Program-made: the position numbers and the translations under genes | Notes under the pieces: generated by a model | What the model was told of the DNA's origin: nothing | Seen by the model: only the letters and a program-made list of their open reading frames with translations | Databases searched by the model: none | Shown here: piece after piece, positions 1 to 8,233 of the stretch | How positions within the stretch are numbered: position 1 is the stretch's first letter | How the letters are laid out: every line of letters starts with the position of its first letter | NCBI GenBank assembly: GCA_902567685.1 | Contig: CACFNH010000001.1 | Location: forward strand, 1-64,000 | Origin: an uncultured Pelagibacteraceae bacterium | GTDB lineage: Bacteria; Pseudomonadota; Alphaproteobacteria; Pelagibacterales; Pelagibacteraceae | Direction of reading: 5' to 3' | Length of the DNA stretch: 64,000 nt

Positions 1-1
1 T

Positions 2-454
2 ACAGCAGATTGTGTTCCAATAATTTTGTATGACGAAATTAATAAAATAATTGGATGCATTCATGCAGGATGGAAAGGTGCAATTTCTGGAATTATTGAA
101 AACACTTTAAATAAATTCAAAGAAATAAATGAAAATAACAAGATTATTGCAGTGGTTGGCCCTTGCATTGGATACGAAAGCTACGAGGTAAGTTTGGATT
201 TTTATGACAATTTTTTAAAAAACTCAAAAGAAAATAAAAAGTTTTTTTCAAAAAAAGATAACAAAAAATTTCTATTTAATCTTAGAGAATACATAAAAGA
301 CAAATTATCAAACTGTGGTGTAGATAATATTGACAATATCAACATAGATACTTTTAAAGATTCAGATAATTTCTTTAGTTATAGAAGGTCTCAAAAATTG
401 AGAGAAGCAGACTATGGTAGGTGTATCTCAACAATATGCCTTTTTAAAAATTAA
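2..454 (+). CDS. pgeF: PgeF/YfiH family (laccase-domain) protein, 3' part
   Basis: The reading frame is open from the first bases of the window, so the 5' end is missing; a TTG at 26 is only an internal leucine codon. The first residues read TADCVP and are followed by HAGWKG, the two signature motifs of the YfiH/PgeF family, whose Cys and His residues bind metal in the active site. The family was named polyphenol oxidase (laccase domain). In Escherichia coli PgeF removes mis-incorporated L-serine from peptidoglycan precursors. The C-terminal RRSQKLREADYGR stretch is typical of the family. About 150 residues remain of the usual 240-260. prs follows after 47 bp. Confidence 0.88.
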   Translation, partial: TADCVPIILYDEINKIIGCIHAGWKGAISGIIENTLNKFKEINENNKIIAVVGPCIGYESYEVSLDFYDNFLKNSKENKKFFSKKDNKKFLFNLREYIKDKLSNCGVDNIDNINIDTFKDSDNFFSYRRSQKLREADYGRCISTICLFKN

Positions 455-459
455 TTTGT

Positions 460-488
460 TTGAAAACTTAAATAAATAATTGTATAAG
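460..488 (+). promoter_or_regulatory. Predicted sigma-70 promoter of prs
   Basis: TTGAAA at 460-465 and TATAAG at 483-488 are separated by exactly 17 bases, each matching 5 of 6 consensus positions. Transcription would start near 495, only about 7 bases before the prs ATG at 502, so the mRNA would be almost leaderless. This is read from sequence only. Confidence 0.5.
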
Positions 489-501
489 TTATTATATTTT
501 C

Positions 502-1434
502 ATGAAAATCTTATCTGGAACTAGTAATACTAAGCTCAGTAAGAATATCTGCAAACAATTAAAGCTCAAGCTGGTCAACACTAACATTAAGAGATTTGCT
601 GATGGAGAAATTTATGTAGAAATTAATGAAAATATCAGAGGCAATAGTGTTTTCGTTATTCAATCTACCTCAAATCCTGCCAACGATAATCTAATGGAGC
701 TACTGTTGGTCATTGATGCCTTGAGAAGATCTTCAGCAAAAAATATTACTGCAGTTATTCCATACTTCGGTTATGCAAGACAAGACAGAAAAGTTGTGCC
801 AAGAACCTCCATATCTGCCAAAGTAGTTGCAAACCTAATTACTAATGCAGGCGCAAGTAGAGTTGTAACAGTAGATTTACATGCAGGTCAGATCCAAGGA
901 TTTTTTGATATGCCAGTCGATAACTTATTTACTACTCCACTGTTTGCAAAATATATTAAAAGAAAACTTAAAGATAAAAATTTAATCTGTGTTTCTCCTG
1001 ATGTTGGAGGAGTCCAAAGAACTAGAGGATTAGCTACAAGAATAAAAGCTGATCTAGCAATCATAGACAAAAGAAGACCTAGACCAGGACAATCGAAAGT
1101 TATGAATATAATTGGAAATGTTAGAGGCAAGACATGTATAATAGTTGATGATATTATTGATAGCGGAGGAACTATTGTAAATGCAGTTGAAGCTTTAAAA
1201 AAGAATGGAGCAAATGAAGTTTATGTTTTTATTACCCACGCTGTTCTAAGCAATAAAGCTGCTGATAAAATTAAAAAGTCTAAAGTAAAAAAATTAATTA
1301 TTACAGACACAATTGATAATTCGCAAAAAATAAAAAATAACAGTAAAATTGAAGTATTATCAATATCTTCTCTTATGGCAGAGGCTATAAAAAGAATTTC
1401 TAACTCAACATCTGTTTCAGATTTATTCAATTAA
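502..1434 (+). CDS. prs: Ribose-phosphate pyrophosphokinase (PRPP synthase)
   Basis: This cytoplasmic enzyme transfers pyrophosphate from ATP to ribose 5-phosphate, giving PRPP for purine, pyrimidine, NAD, histidine and tryptophan synthesis. The 310-residue protein has the usual class I length. It carries the ATP-site motif YARQDR (91-96), the metal-binding DLHAGQIQGFFD (125-136) and the PRPP loop IIVDDIIDSGGTI (213-225). The ATG at 502 gives a normal N terminus (MKILSGTSN). It is followed by rplY after 50 bp, and prs-rplY-pth-ychF run in the same direction, an order common in Alphaproteobacteria. No missing key residues were noted. Confidence 0.97.
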   Translation: MKILSGTSNTKLSKNICKQLKLKLVNTNIKRFADGEIYVEINENIRGNSVFVIQSTSNPANDNLMELLLVIDALRRSSAKNITAVIPYFGYARQDRKVVPRTSISAKVVANLITNAGASRVVTVDLHAGQIQGFFDMPVDNLFTTPLFAKYIKRKLKDKNLICVSPDVGGVQRTRGLATRIKADLAIIDKRRPRPGQSKVMNIIGNVRGKTCIIVDDIIDSGGTIVNAVEALKKNGANEVYVFITHAVLSNKAADKIKKSKVKKLIITDTIDNSQKIKNNSKIEVLSISSLMAEAIKRISNSTSVSDLFN

Positions 1435-1484
1435 TGCTTGTTTTATTACAAAAGTTAAGTTAAATAGCTCATCCAAATAATAAC

Positions 1485-2273
1485 ATGAATAATTTAAAAG
1501 CTATAAAAAGAGAAAATACCTCATCTGGAGAAATTAATAAGCTAAGACAAAAAGGTTTTATTCCAGCAATTTTATATGGAGGCAAGGACCCAAACGCAAA
1601 AATTTCAGTTGAGAAAAAAGCTGTAAAAAATATATTAAACTCTGAGTCTTTTCTTTCAACTGTTATTGAATTGGACATAGATGGAAAAAAACAAAAAGTT
1701 TTACCAAGAGAAATCTCTTACCATGTAGTTTCGGATGAACCAATACATATTGATTTTATGAGAATGGTTCCTGGATCAAAAATCATTATAGAGATACCTG
1801 TACAGTTCAAAAATCATTCTGAGTCACCGGGACTAAAAAGAGGAGGAGTACTAAATATAGTAAGAAGAAAAGTTGAGTTGAGATGTCCTTCAGATAAAAT
1901 CCCTGATGATATTGTGATCGATTTAACTGGATCTGATATAGGAACTAGTATTAAAATATCTTCGGTCAAGCTGCCAGAAGATGTAAAGCCCACTATTACT
2001 GATAGAGATTTCGTAATTGCAACAGTAGCAGCGCCAACTGTAGTTAAAGAACCTGAAAAACCTGCTGAAGAAACTGCAACAGAAGGTGTTGAAGGTGAGG
2101 CAGCTTCCCCAACTACGGAAGAAGGAAGTGAAGCAGCTGCAGCAACAGGCAAGGAAGGGGCTGAGGCTGCAAAAAAAGATGATAAAGGAAAAGGAAAAGA
2201 ACAATCTGGAGACAAAAAACAGGGCGGAGATAAAAAAGCGTCACCAGAAAAGAAGCCCACTGAAAAAAAATAA
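1485..2273 (+). CDS. rplY: 50S ribosomal protein L25 (Ctc/TL5 type) with long charged tail
   Basis: L25 binds 5S rRNA at the central protuberance of the large subunit. Residues 1-95 form the L25 domain and about 96-184 the second, all-beta TL5/Ctc domain, for example the PIHIDFMRM stretch near 87-94. Residues 185-262 are a low-complexity tail that is first rich in Glu, Ala and Thr and then in Lys, Gly and Asp. Ctc proteins of Alphaproteobacteria are often extended, but this tail is nearly a third of the protein. It is also richer in G and C than the surrounding DNA. pth follows after 6 bp, so the two are probably co-transcribed. Confidence 0.95.
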   Translation: MNNLKAIKRENTSSGEINKLRQKGFIPAILYGGKDPNAKISVEKKAVKNILNSESFLSTVIELDIDGKKQKVLPREISYHVVSDEPIHIDFMRMVPGSKIIIEIPVQFKNHSESPGLKRGGVLNIVRRKVELRCPSDKIPDDIVIDLTGSDIGTSIKISSVKLPEDVKPTITDRDFVIATVAAPTVVKEPEKPAEETATEGVEGEAASPTTEEGSEAAAATGKEGAEAAKKDDKGKGKEQSGDKKQGGDKKASPEKKPTEKK

Positions 2274-2279
2274 TTTAAT

Positions 2280-2852
2280 ATGCTTTTACTAGTAGGATTA
2301 GGTAATCCAGGATCTAATAGTTCGAACAATCGACACAATATCGGATTCAAAATTATTGATGCTATTAATCAACATTTTAAGCTTTCAAAGCAAAAACCTA
2401 AATTTAAAGGTCTTCTGACAACAGGTAATATAAAAGAACAAAAAGTCTATGCGATTAAACCTCTTACATTTATGAATAATTCAGGAACCGCAATTAAAGA
2501 ACTTATAGATTATTTTAAAATAAATTCAAAAGATGTGATTGTATTTCATGACGATATGGACATTGACTTTGGAAAAGTTAAAGCAAAGTTTGGAGGAAGC
2601 AGTGCAGGACACAATGGTATTGAGTCTATTGATAAATTTATAGGCAAAGACTATTCTAGAGTGAGAATAGGTATTGGACATCCCAAAGAAAGAAAAAAAG
2701 TGAACAATCATGTATTAGAAGATTTTAAGGATGATGAAGAAGAAAAAATAAAAGAAATAACTGACAATATAATTAAGTCAATACCGACTTTAATTGAAAA
2801 AAAAATAGATTTATTCTCAAGTAAAGTTAATCAAAATCTTAATGGGATTTAA
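2280..2852 (+). CDS. pth: Peptidyl-tRNA hydrolase
   Basis: Pth releases peptides from peptidyl-tRNA that has dropped off ribosomes, recycling the tRNA. The 190-residue length is standard. The N-terminal GLGNPG (6-11) with the catalytic His19 in the NNRHNIG stretch, the FMNNSG motif near 65, the HDDMDI motif near 90 and GGSSAGHNGIESI are all present. It begins 6 bp after rplY and its last codons overlap the first 11 bp of ychF, which indicates translational coupling in the prs-rplY-pth-ychF group. Confidence 0.97.
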   Translation: MLLLVGLGNPGSNSSNNRHNIGFKIIDAINQHFKLSKQKPKFKGLLTTGNIKEQKVYAIKPLTFMNNSGTAIKELIDYFKINSKDVIVFHDDMDIDFGKVKAKFGGSSAGHNGIESIDKFIGKDYSRVRIGIGHPKERKKVNNHVLEDFKDDEEEKIKEITDNIIKSIPTLIEKKIDLFSSKVNQNLNGI

Positions 2853-3909
2853 GTGTGGAATTGTTGGTTTGCCAAATGTAGGTAAGTCAACGCTCTTTAA
2901 TGCTTTAACTGCTTCAAAAAATGCTGAGGCTGCTAATTTTCCATTTTGCACCATAGATCCGAATATTGGACTCGTAGATGTTCCGGACGATAGACTAGAT
3001 AAACTTTCAAATCTTTCTAAATCAAAAAAAAAGATCTATGCAAATATAACTTTTGTAGATATTGCTGGTTTGGTTAAAGGGGCATCAAAAGGAGAAGGTC
3101 TTGGGAACAAATTTTTATCTCATATTAGAGAAGTTGATGCTATCGTTCATTTAGTCAGGTGTTTTGACTCAGAAAAAATACAACATGTTAACTCACAAAT
3201 AAATCCTCTTAATGATCTAGAAACAATAAATACTGAAATATTGCTAGCTGATATTGATATTATTCAAAAAAAACTTGAAAAAGGAAAAAGAAAATTATTA
3301 GACACAAAGGAAATTTTAACTTTAGAAAAAAAATTAAAATCCTTAAATTCTGAAAAAAACGAAGTTTTTGAAGAACCTGAAAATAAATTCTTATTACGAT
3401 TAGGTTTGCTAAGCATGAAACCTAGGATCATAGTATGTAATGTAGATGAAAAAAGCCTCTCAGATGGGAATAAATATACTGAAAGTGTTAAAAAAAAATA
3501 TAGCAAAGAAAATATTGTTGTAATTTGTGCAGATATTGAAGACCAAATAATGGACTTGGACAAAAAAGAAAGGGAGTCTTTTATGCGAGAGATTGGATTA
3601 GATAAAACTGGTTTAAACAAATTAATTAGAGAAGGATACAGTCTTTTAAATTTAAATACTTTTTTTACATCTGGTCCTGAGGAAAGTAGGGCTTGGACAA
3701 TAAAAAAAAATACTCTAGCACCAAAGGCAGCTGGAATAATTCATACTGATTTTGAGAAAAATTTTATTAGAGCAGAAACTGTAACTTCGGAAGACTTTAT
3801 CAAATTTGGAAGTATGGAAAAATGTAAGGAAATTGGAAAACTTAGAATTGAAGGAAAAGATTATATAGTAAAAGATGGAGATGTATTATACTTCCGTGTC
3901 AATCCTTGA
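2842..3909 (+). CDS. ychF: Redox-regulated ATPase/GTPase YchF (OLA1 family)
   Basis: YchF is an Obg-related P-loop NTPase that prefers ATP and associates with ribosomes. The P-loop GLPNVGKST lies at 9-17. The switch II region reads DIAGLVKGASKGEGLGN. The usual NKxD specificity motif is replaced by NVDE near residue 203, the known hallmark of YchF. The C-terminal TGS domain (about 275-355) contains FFTSGPEESRAWT. The ATG at 2842 overlaps the end of pth by 11 bp. The last 24 bp overlap the 3' end of petC on the other strand. Confidence 0.97.
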   Translation: MGFKCGIVGLPNVGKSTLFNALTASKNAEAANFPFCTIDPNIGLVDVPDDRLDKLSNLSKSKKKIYANITFVDIAGLVKGASKGEGLGNKFLSHIREVDAIVHLVRCFDSEKIQHVNSQINPLNDLETINTEILLADIDIIQKKLEKGKRKLLDTKEILTLEKKLKSLNSEKNEVFEEPENKFLLRLGLLSMKPRIIVCNVDEKSLSDGNKYTESVKKKYSKENIVVICADIEDQIMDLDKKERESFMREIGLDKTGLNKLIREGYSLLNLNTFFTSGPEESRAWTIKKNTLAPKAAGIIHTDFEKNFIRAETVTSEDFIKFGSMEKCKEIGKLRIEGKDYIVKDGDVLYFRVNP

Positions 3910-4659
3910 CCAAATTCTCTTCATGCTGAAATAAACTAAAAGAGTAAGTATAATTAAGAAGATAATTACTTTAAATCCCATTTTGTGTCTTGCCTCTAAA
4001 TGAGGTTCAGCTGCCCAAGTTAAAAAAGCCGTAACATCTTTTGCCATTTGGTCTTCTGTAGCATTTGTGCCATCAGAATAAGTAATTATTCCTTCCATAA
4101 GAGGTTTTGCCATCTTAATTTTGTTACCATCCATATATTTGTTGTAGTACACGCCATCATCTAATTCCAAATTAGCTGGCGGTTCATCATACCCCATAAG
4201 AACCGAGTATATATAATCAGCGCCGCCTTTCCTTGACTTAACAAGAACTGACATATCAGGAGGGTAAGCTCCTCCATTTGCAGCTGTTGCAGCTTCTACA
4301 TTTGGGTACACAGAAACAAATCTGTCTGAAGGTCTTCCAGGTCTTGTAAACATTTCCCCTTGGCTATCAGGGCCATCTGTAACTTCAAAACTTGACGCTA
4401 TATCCTTTACTTCTGTAATTGAAAATTCAGGACCACCCTTTTCTCCCAAATTTCTATAGCTAAGTAGTCTCATGGAATGGCAAGAAGCACATACTTCTTT
4501 GTAAACTTGATATCCTCGCTGAAGAGAAGATCGATCAAATTTTCCCGTGACTCCTTTAAAACTCCAGTCAACTTTTAATAATTCTGTATTTGTATCTGCC
4601 GCAATTGAACTACCAGAAAAAAAAATAGATAAAAGAAGTATGAAAATTTTTTTCATCAT
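3886..4659 (-). CDS. petC: Ubiquinol-cytochrome c reductase, cytochrome c1
   Basis: Cytochrome c1 of the bc1 complex accepts electrons from the Rieske protein and passes them to cytochrome c in the periplasm. A signal peptide occupies residues 1-20 and ends ...SSIAA. The heme-binding CASCH is at 57-61. A single C-terminal membrane helix (about 228-247) anchors the protein. The 257-residue length fits alphaproteobacterial c1 made as a separate subunit. It is the third gene of the petA-petB-petC operon and starts 5 bp after petB. Its 3' end runs into ychF on the opposite strand. Confidence 0.96.
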   Translation of the reverse strand: MMKKIFILLLSIFFSGSSIAADTNTELLKVDWSFKGVTGKFDRSSLQRGYQVYKEVCASCHSMRLLSYRNLGEKGGPEFSITEVKDIASSFEVTDGPDSQGEMFTRPGRPSDRFVSVYPNVEAATAANGGAYPPDMSVLVKSRKGGADYIYSVLMGYDEPPANLELDDGVYYNKYMDGNKIKMAKPLMEGIITYSDGTNATEDQMAKDVTAFLTWAAEPHLEARHKMGFKVIIFLIILTLLVYFSMKRIWSRIDTEV

Positions 4660-4664
4660 ATTGT

Positions 4665-5882
4665 TTATCTTATTAAAACAGGATCTGAAATACTTGCAGG
4701 TATAGGATCTGTTTTTTCTACTGAGCTAAGTAGTGGCAAAATGACTAGGAAATGTAAAAAATAATATATTGTTCCAACTCTGGCTATTAATAAATATATT
4801 CCTTCAGCTGGCATGGCTCCCATATAGCCTAAAACCAAAACATCTATAATTAATATCCAAAAAAATTGCTTATATATTGGTCTAAAAACTGCAGATCTAA
4901 CTTTACTTCTATCAAGCCAAGGTAAAGCTAATAAAATAAAAATAGAAGCAAACAATAAAATAACTCCTCCAAGTTTATCCGGAACTGATCTTAAAATTGC
5001 ATAAAAAGGTAAAAGATACCATTCTGGAACAATATGTGTAGGCGTGACTAAAGGATTTGCTTCGATATAGTTGTCAGGATGACCTAGAATATTTGGAGAG
5101 AAAAAAATAAACCCAGAAAAAATAATTAAAAATATTAGTAAAGCAAAAAGATCTTTAATAGTTATATATGGATGGAAAGGAACAGTATCTTTTGAAGGTT
5201 TTTTAATATCTATCCCTATTGGATTATTGTTGCCTGGCACGTGCAAAGCCCAAATATGTAAAATTACCAAACCTAAAATTATAAAAGGAAATAAATAGTG
5301 CAAACTAAAAAATCTAGTTAGTGTAGGGTTATCAACTGAATATCCGCCCCATAACCAATTTGTAATACTTTCCCCAACAAAAGGTATAGCGCTAAAAAGG
5401 TTTGTTATAACGGTAGCTCCCCAAAAACTCATTTGACCCCAAGGTAAAACATATCCCATAAATGCTGTGGCCATCATCAATATGTAAATTAACATTCCTA
5501 TTATCCAAATTACTTCTCTTGGTGATTTATAGGAACCGTAAAATAAAGCTCTAAATATATGAATATAAACTGCAAGAAAAAACATAGATGCACCATTGGA
5601 ATGTATATATCTTAGGAGCCATCCATAATTTACATCTCTCATAATATGTTCGATGCTATCGAAAGCCATATCAACATGCGCAACATAATGCATGGCCAGA
5701 ACTAGCCCAGTCACTATCTGAGTAACTAAACAAAAAGTTAAAATGCCCCCAAAAGTCCACCAGTAATTTAGATTTTTTGGAGTAGGATACTCACTTAAGT
5801 GTGCACCAAGAGTTAATAATGGAAGTCTGTCATTAAACCATTTTCCAAATTTTGATGATGGGGTATATGTGTGTTCGCTCAT
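4665..5882 (-). CDS. petB: Cytochrome b of the bc1 complex
   Basis: This integral membrane subunit carries hemes bL and bH and both quinone sites of the Q cycle. At 405 residues with eight or nine predicted hydrophobic helices it has the full mitochondrial-type length. Typical motifs are seen: a [20 protein letters not shown] stretch, the His pairs of the second and fourth helices ([10 protein letters not shown] and LHYLFPF regions), and the Qo-site PEW in [19 protein letters not shown]. It lies between petA (7 bp upstream) and petC (5 bp downstream). Confidence 0.97.
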   Translation of the reverse strand: MSEHTYTPSSKFGKWFNDRLPLLTLGAHLSEYPTPKNLNYWWTFGGILTFCLVTQIVTGLVLAMHYVAHVDMAFDSIEHIMRDVNYGWLLRYIHSNGASMFFLAVYIHIFRALFYGSYKSPREVIWIIGMLIYILMMATAFMGYVLPWGQMSFWGATVITNLFSAIPFVGESITNWLWGGYSVDNPTLTRFFSLHYLFPFIILGLVILHIWALHVPGNNNPIGIDIKKPSKDTVPFHPYITIKDLFALLIFLIIFSGFIFFSPNILGHPDNYIEANPLVTPTHIVPEWYLLPFYAILRSVPDKLGGVILLFASIFILLALPWLDRSKVRSAVFRPIYKQFFWILIIDVLVLGYMGAMPAEGIYLLIARVGTIYYFLHFLVILPLLSSVEKTDPIPASISDPVLIR

Positions 5883-5889
5883 TTAAATT

Positions 5890-6405
5890 TTATCCAATTT
5901 TTATAGTGTTGTTATCTACAAATTCGTATTTTGGTATTTCCATATTTACAGGAGCCGGACCTTTTCTAATTCTTCCTGAAGTATCATAATGAGATCCATG
6001 ACAAGGACAAAACCATCCATTGTATTCTCCTTTATCTGCTAAAGGAACGCAGCCAAGATGAGTACAGACACCTAACATGACCAACCATTCCGTTTTTTTG
6101 ACTCTATCCTGATCTTTTTCTGGATGTGGCAATTCATTTAAATTGACTGACTGTGCCTCGGAAATCTCTGCTTCAGTTCTTCTTTTAATAAAAACAGGTT
6201 TACCTCTCCACAAAACTGTAATTGATTTTCCGGGTTCTATCTGACTTATATCTACTTCAGTGGTTGCAAGAGCCTTAACAGAACTATCTGGATTCATTTG
6301 ATCAATAAATGGCCAGATGGTAGCACCTATGCCCACAGCTCCAACCGTATAGCTTGCTGTAAACAAGAAATCTCTTCTATTAGTTTTTTTTTCTCCCTTA
6401 TCCAT
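5890..6405 (-). CDS. petA: Ubiquinol-cytochrome c reductase, Rieske iron-sulfur subunit
   Basis: The Rieske protein takes the first electron from ubiquinol and carries it to cytochrome c1. A twin-arginine motif (RRDFLF, Arg10-Arg11) precedes a hydrophobic segment (about 16-33), consistent with Tat export and an uncleaved membrane anchor. The 2Fe-2S ligands are Cys114 and His116 (in CTHLGC) and Cys133 and His136 (in CPCHGSH), with the conserved disulfide pair Cys119/Cys135. The 171 residues are standard. It is the first gene of petABC, and its promoter must lie in the 84-bp gap shared with the divergent trmL. Confidence 0.97.
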   Translation of the reverse strand: MDKGEKKTNRRDFLFTASYTVGAVGIGATIWPFIDQMNPDSSVKALATTEVDISQIEPGKSITVLWRGKPVFIKRRTEAEISEAQSVNLNELPHPEKDQDRVKKTEWLVMLGVCTHLGCVPLADKGEYNGWFCPCHGSHYDTSGRIRKGPAPVNMEIPKYEFVDNNTIKIG

Positions 6406-6489
6406 ATAAGATATTTACAATGTTAATGATTAAATAAAACTAAATTCTTATATTTACTAGGGTCAGAATGACACATAAATTAAATTAAA

Positions 6490-6939
6490 ATGATTAATAT
6501 TGCTCTTTATAAACCAGATATACCGCAAAATACAGGGGCAATTGTTAGGCTGGCCGCGTGTTTAAATCTTAAAATACATATAATTGAACCCTGCGGATTC
6601 AACCTGGATGACCCCAGATTTAAGAGAGTGGCAATGGATTATAGTAAGCTAAGTAAGATTATAAGGTATAAAAATTTTGATAATTTTTTAAAAAAAAACC
6701 TTAACTCCAGGATAGTATTAATGACAACAAAAGCGGAAAAATCTTATCATCTTTTTAAATTTAAAAAAAAAGATATTTTACTTTTTGGAAGAGAAAGTTC
6801 TGGTGTGCCTAATGAAGTACACAAAAAAATTAAGAATAAATTGAAAATTAAATTAAATAAAAATGCCAGATCTCTTAACTTAGCCATCGCAGTAGCTATT
6901 GCATCTTCCGAAGCTTTAAGACAAAATTATTATCTATAA
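6490..6939 (+). CDS. trmL: tRNA (cytidine(34)-2'-O)-methyltransferase TrmL
   Basis: This small SPOUT-class enzyme methylates the ribose at the wobble position of tRNA-Leu species. The 149-residue protein is a bare SPOUT domain as in TrmL/YibK. It has the N-terminal NIALYKPDIPQNTG stretch, the knot motifs LFGRESSGVP (near 97) and the C-terminal ARSLNLAIAVAI. It is divergent from petA. hemF starts one base after its stop codon, so trmL-hemF-greA look like one transcript. Confidence 0.93.
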   Translation: MINIALYKPDIPQNTGAIVRLAACLNLKIHIIEPCGFNLDDPRFKRVAMDYSKLSKIIRYKNFDNFLKKNLNSRIVLMTTKAEKSYHLFKFKKKDILLFGRESSGVPNEVHKKIKNKLKIKLNKNARSLNLAIAVAIASSEALRQNYYL

Positions 6940-6940
6940 A

Positions 6941-7750
6941 ATGAAAATTAAACAAAAAAAGAGACTGACAAAAGAATGGTTTTCAAAATTACAAAATATT
7001 ATTTGTAAAACTGTTGAGCAGCTAGAAAAAGATAGTGGATCTAACGCAAAATTTAAAAAAAATAAATGGAAGCATGGTGAGTTTAGAACAATTAAAGGAA
7101 AAGTGATTCAAAAAGGAGGGGTAGCATTTTCAAATGTAAAAGGTAAATTCCCAAAAAAATTCTCTAAAAAAATTCCTGGAACAAAAAATAATAAAAATTT
7201 TTGGTCATCAGGTGTTTCAGTAATATTGCATTCGAATAATCCTAAAATCCCAGCAATGCATTTTAACACAAGATTTATTTGTACTGAAAAAAATTGGTTT
7301 GGAGGAGGTATGGACCTAACCCCGTGTCTTAATGACAATAAAGAAAAAAATTATTTTCATAATAAATTAAAAAAAACTTGTGATATTCATAATAAAAAAT
7401 ATTATTATAAATACAAAAAATGGTGTGATAAATATTTTTATTTAAAACATAGAAATGAACCACGTGGTATAGGAGGTATTTTCTTTGATTACAAAATGGA
7501 TAACTGGCAGAAGGACTTTCTTTTTGTAAAACACATAGGTTTTATTTTTAATCAAATAGTTTATGAAATTATTAAAAAAAAAATGTTTTTAAAATGGACT
7601 AAAAAAGAGAAAGAAATTCAAGCATTAAAAAGAGGCAGGTATGTTGAGTTTAATTTATTGTATGATCGTGGTACAAAATTTGGTTTAAATAGTGGTGGTA
7701 ATCCTGAGGCAATACTTATGTCTATACCTCCAGGACCTAAATGGAAATAA
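6941..7750 (+). CDS. hemF: Oxygen-dependent coproporphyrinogen III oxidase
   Basis: HemF decarboxylates two propionates of coproporphyrinogen III to vinyl groups using O2, a late step of heme synthesis. Family signatures are clear: HFNTRF near 107, GGGMDLTP near 121, the EPRGIGGIFFDY stretch and the C-terminal GRYVEFNLLYDRGTKFGL followed by GGNPEAILMSIPP. At 269 residues it is somewhat shorter than the roughly 300 usual for HemF, mainly at the N terminus. It starts one base after trmL and ends 6 bp before greA. It supplies heme, which the nearby bc1 complex needs. Confidence 0.96.
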   Translation: MKIKQKKRLTKEWFSKLQNIICKTVEQLEKDSGSNAKFKKNKWKHGEFRTIKGKVIQKGGVAFSNVKGKFPKKFSKKIPGTKNNKNFWSSGVSVILHSNNPKIPAMHFNTRFICTEKNWFGGGMDLTPCLNDNKEKNYFHNKLKKTCDIHNKKYYYKYKKWCDKYFYLKHRNEPRGIGGIFFDYKMDNWQKDFLFVKHIGFIFNQIVYEIIKKKMFLKWTKKEKEIQALKRGRYVEFNLLYDRGTKFGLNSGGNPEAILMSIPPGPKWK

Positions 7751-7756
7751 TTTTTT

Positions 7757-8233
7757 ATGGAAAAAGAACCAATTACAATTTTAGGACTTAAAAAACTCAA
7801 AGATGAGTTAGAGGAATTAAAGAATCTTAAAAGACCAAAAATTGTTGCTGCAATTGCTGAAGCTAGATCTCATGGTGATTTAAAAGAAAATGCTGAATAC
7901 CATGCAGCTAAAGAGCAGCAAGCCCAGTTAGAAAGTAGAGTAATTTCAATTAATGATATTATTGCTAGAGCCAATGTTATTGATGTAACTAAAATTGAAA
8001 ATCAAGGAACGGTTATATTTGGTTCTACTGTAACTGTTCAAAACTTGGAAAATAATGAAAAAATAAAATTTAAAATCGTTGGTCAGGATGAAGCGGATGC
8101 TTCAAAAAATCTTATCTATTTTAAATCCCCTATCGGAAAGTCTCTAATAGGAAAAAAAGTCAAAGACATGGTCTCTGTTAACACTCCTTCTGGAGAAAAA
8201 AATTTTGAAATACTAAATATCCAATATATTTAG
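7757..8233 (+). CDS. greA: Transcription elongation factor GreA
   Basis: GreA enters the secondary channel of RNA polymerase and stimulates cleavage of backtracked RNA. The 158-residue length is canonical. The N-terminal coiled coil (about 1-75) ends with the acidic tip region SHGDLKENAEYHAAKE, and the C-terminal FKBP-like domain ends with SPIGKSLIGKKVKD and VNTPSGEKNFEI. It begins 6 bp after hemF. The final 21 bp overlap the 3' end of the CCA-adding enzyme gene on the minus strand. Confidence 0.97.
   Translation: MEKEPITILGLKKLKDELEELKNLKRPKIVAAIAEARSHGDLKENAEYHAAKEQQAQLESRVISINDIIARANVIDVTKIENQGTVIFGSTVTVQNLENNEKIKFKIVGQDEADASKNLIYFKSPIGKSLIGKKVKDMVSVNTPSGEKNFEILNIQYI

Noticed and set aside
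1814-2350. 178-codon open frame antisense to rplY
   Set aside because: It arises from the low-complexity GA-rich tail of rplY read backwards; the product is a Ser/Phe/Leu-rich string with no domain, and the plus-strand gene is certain.
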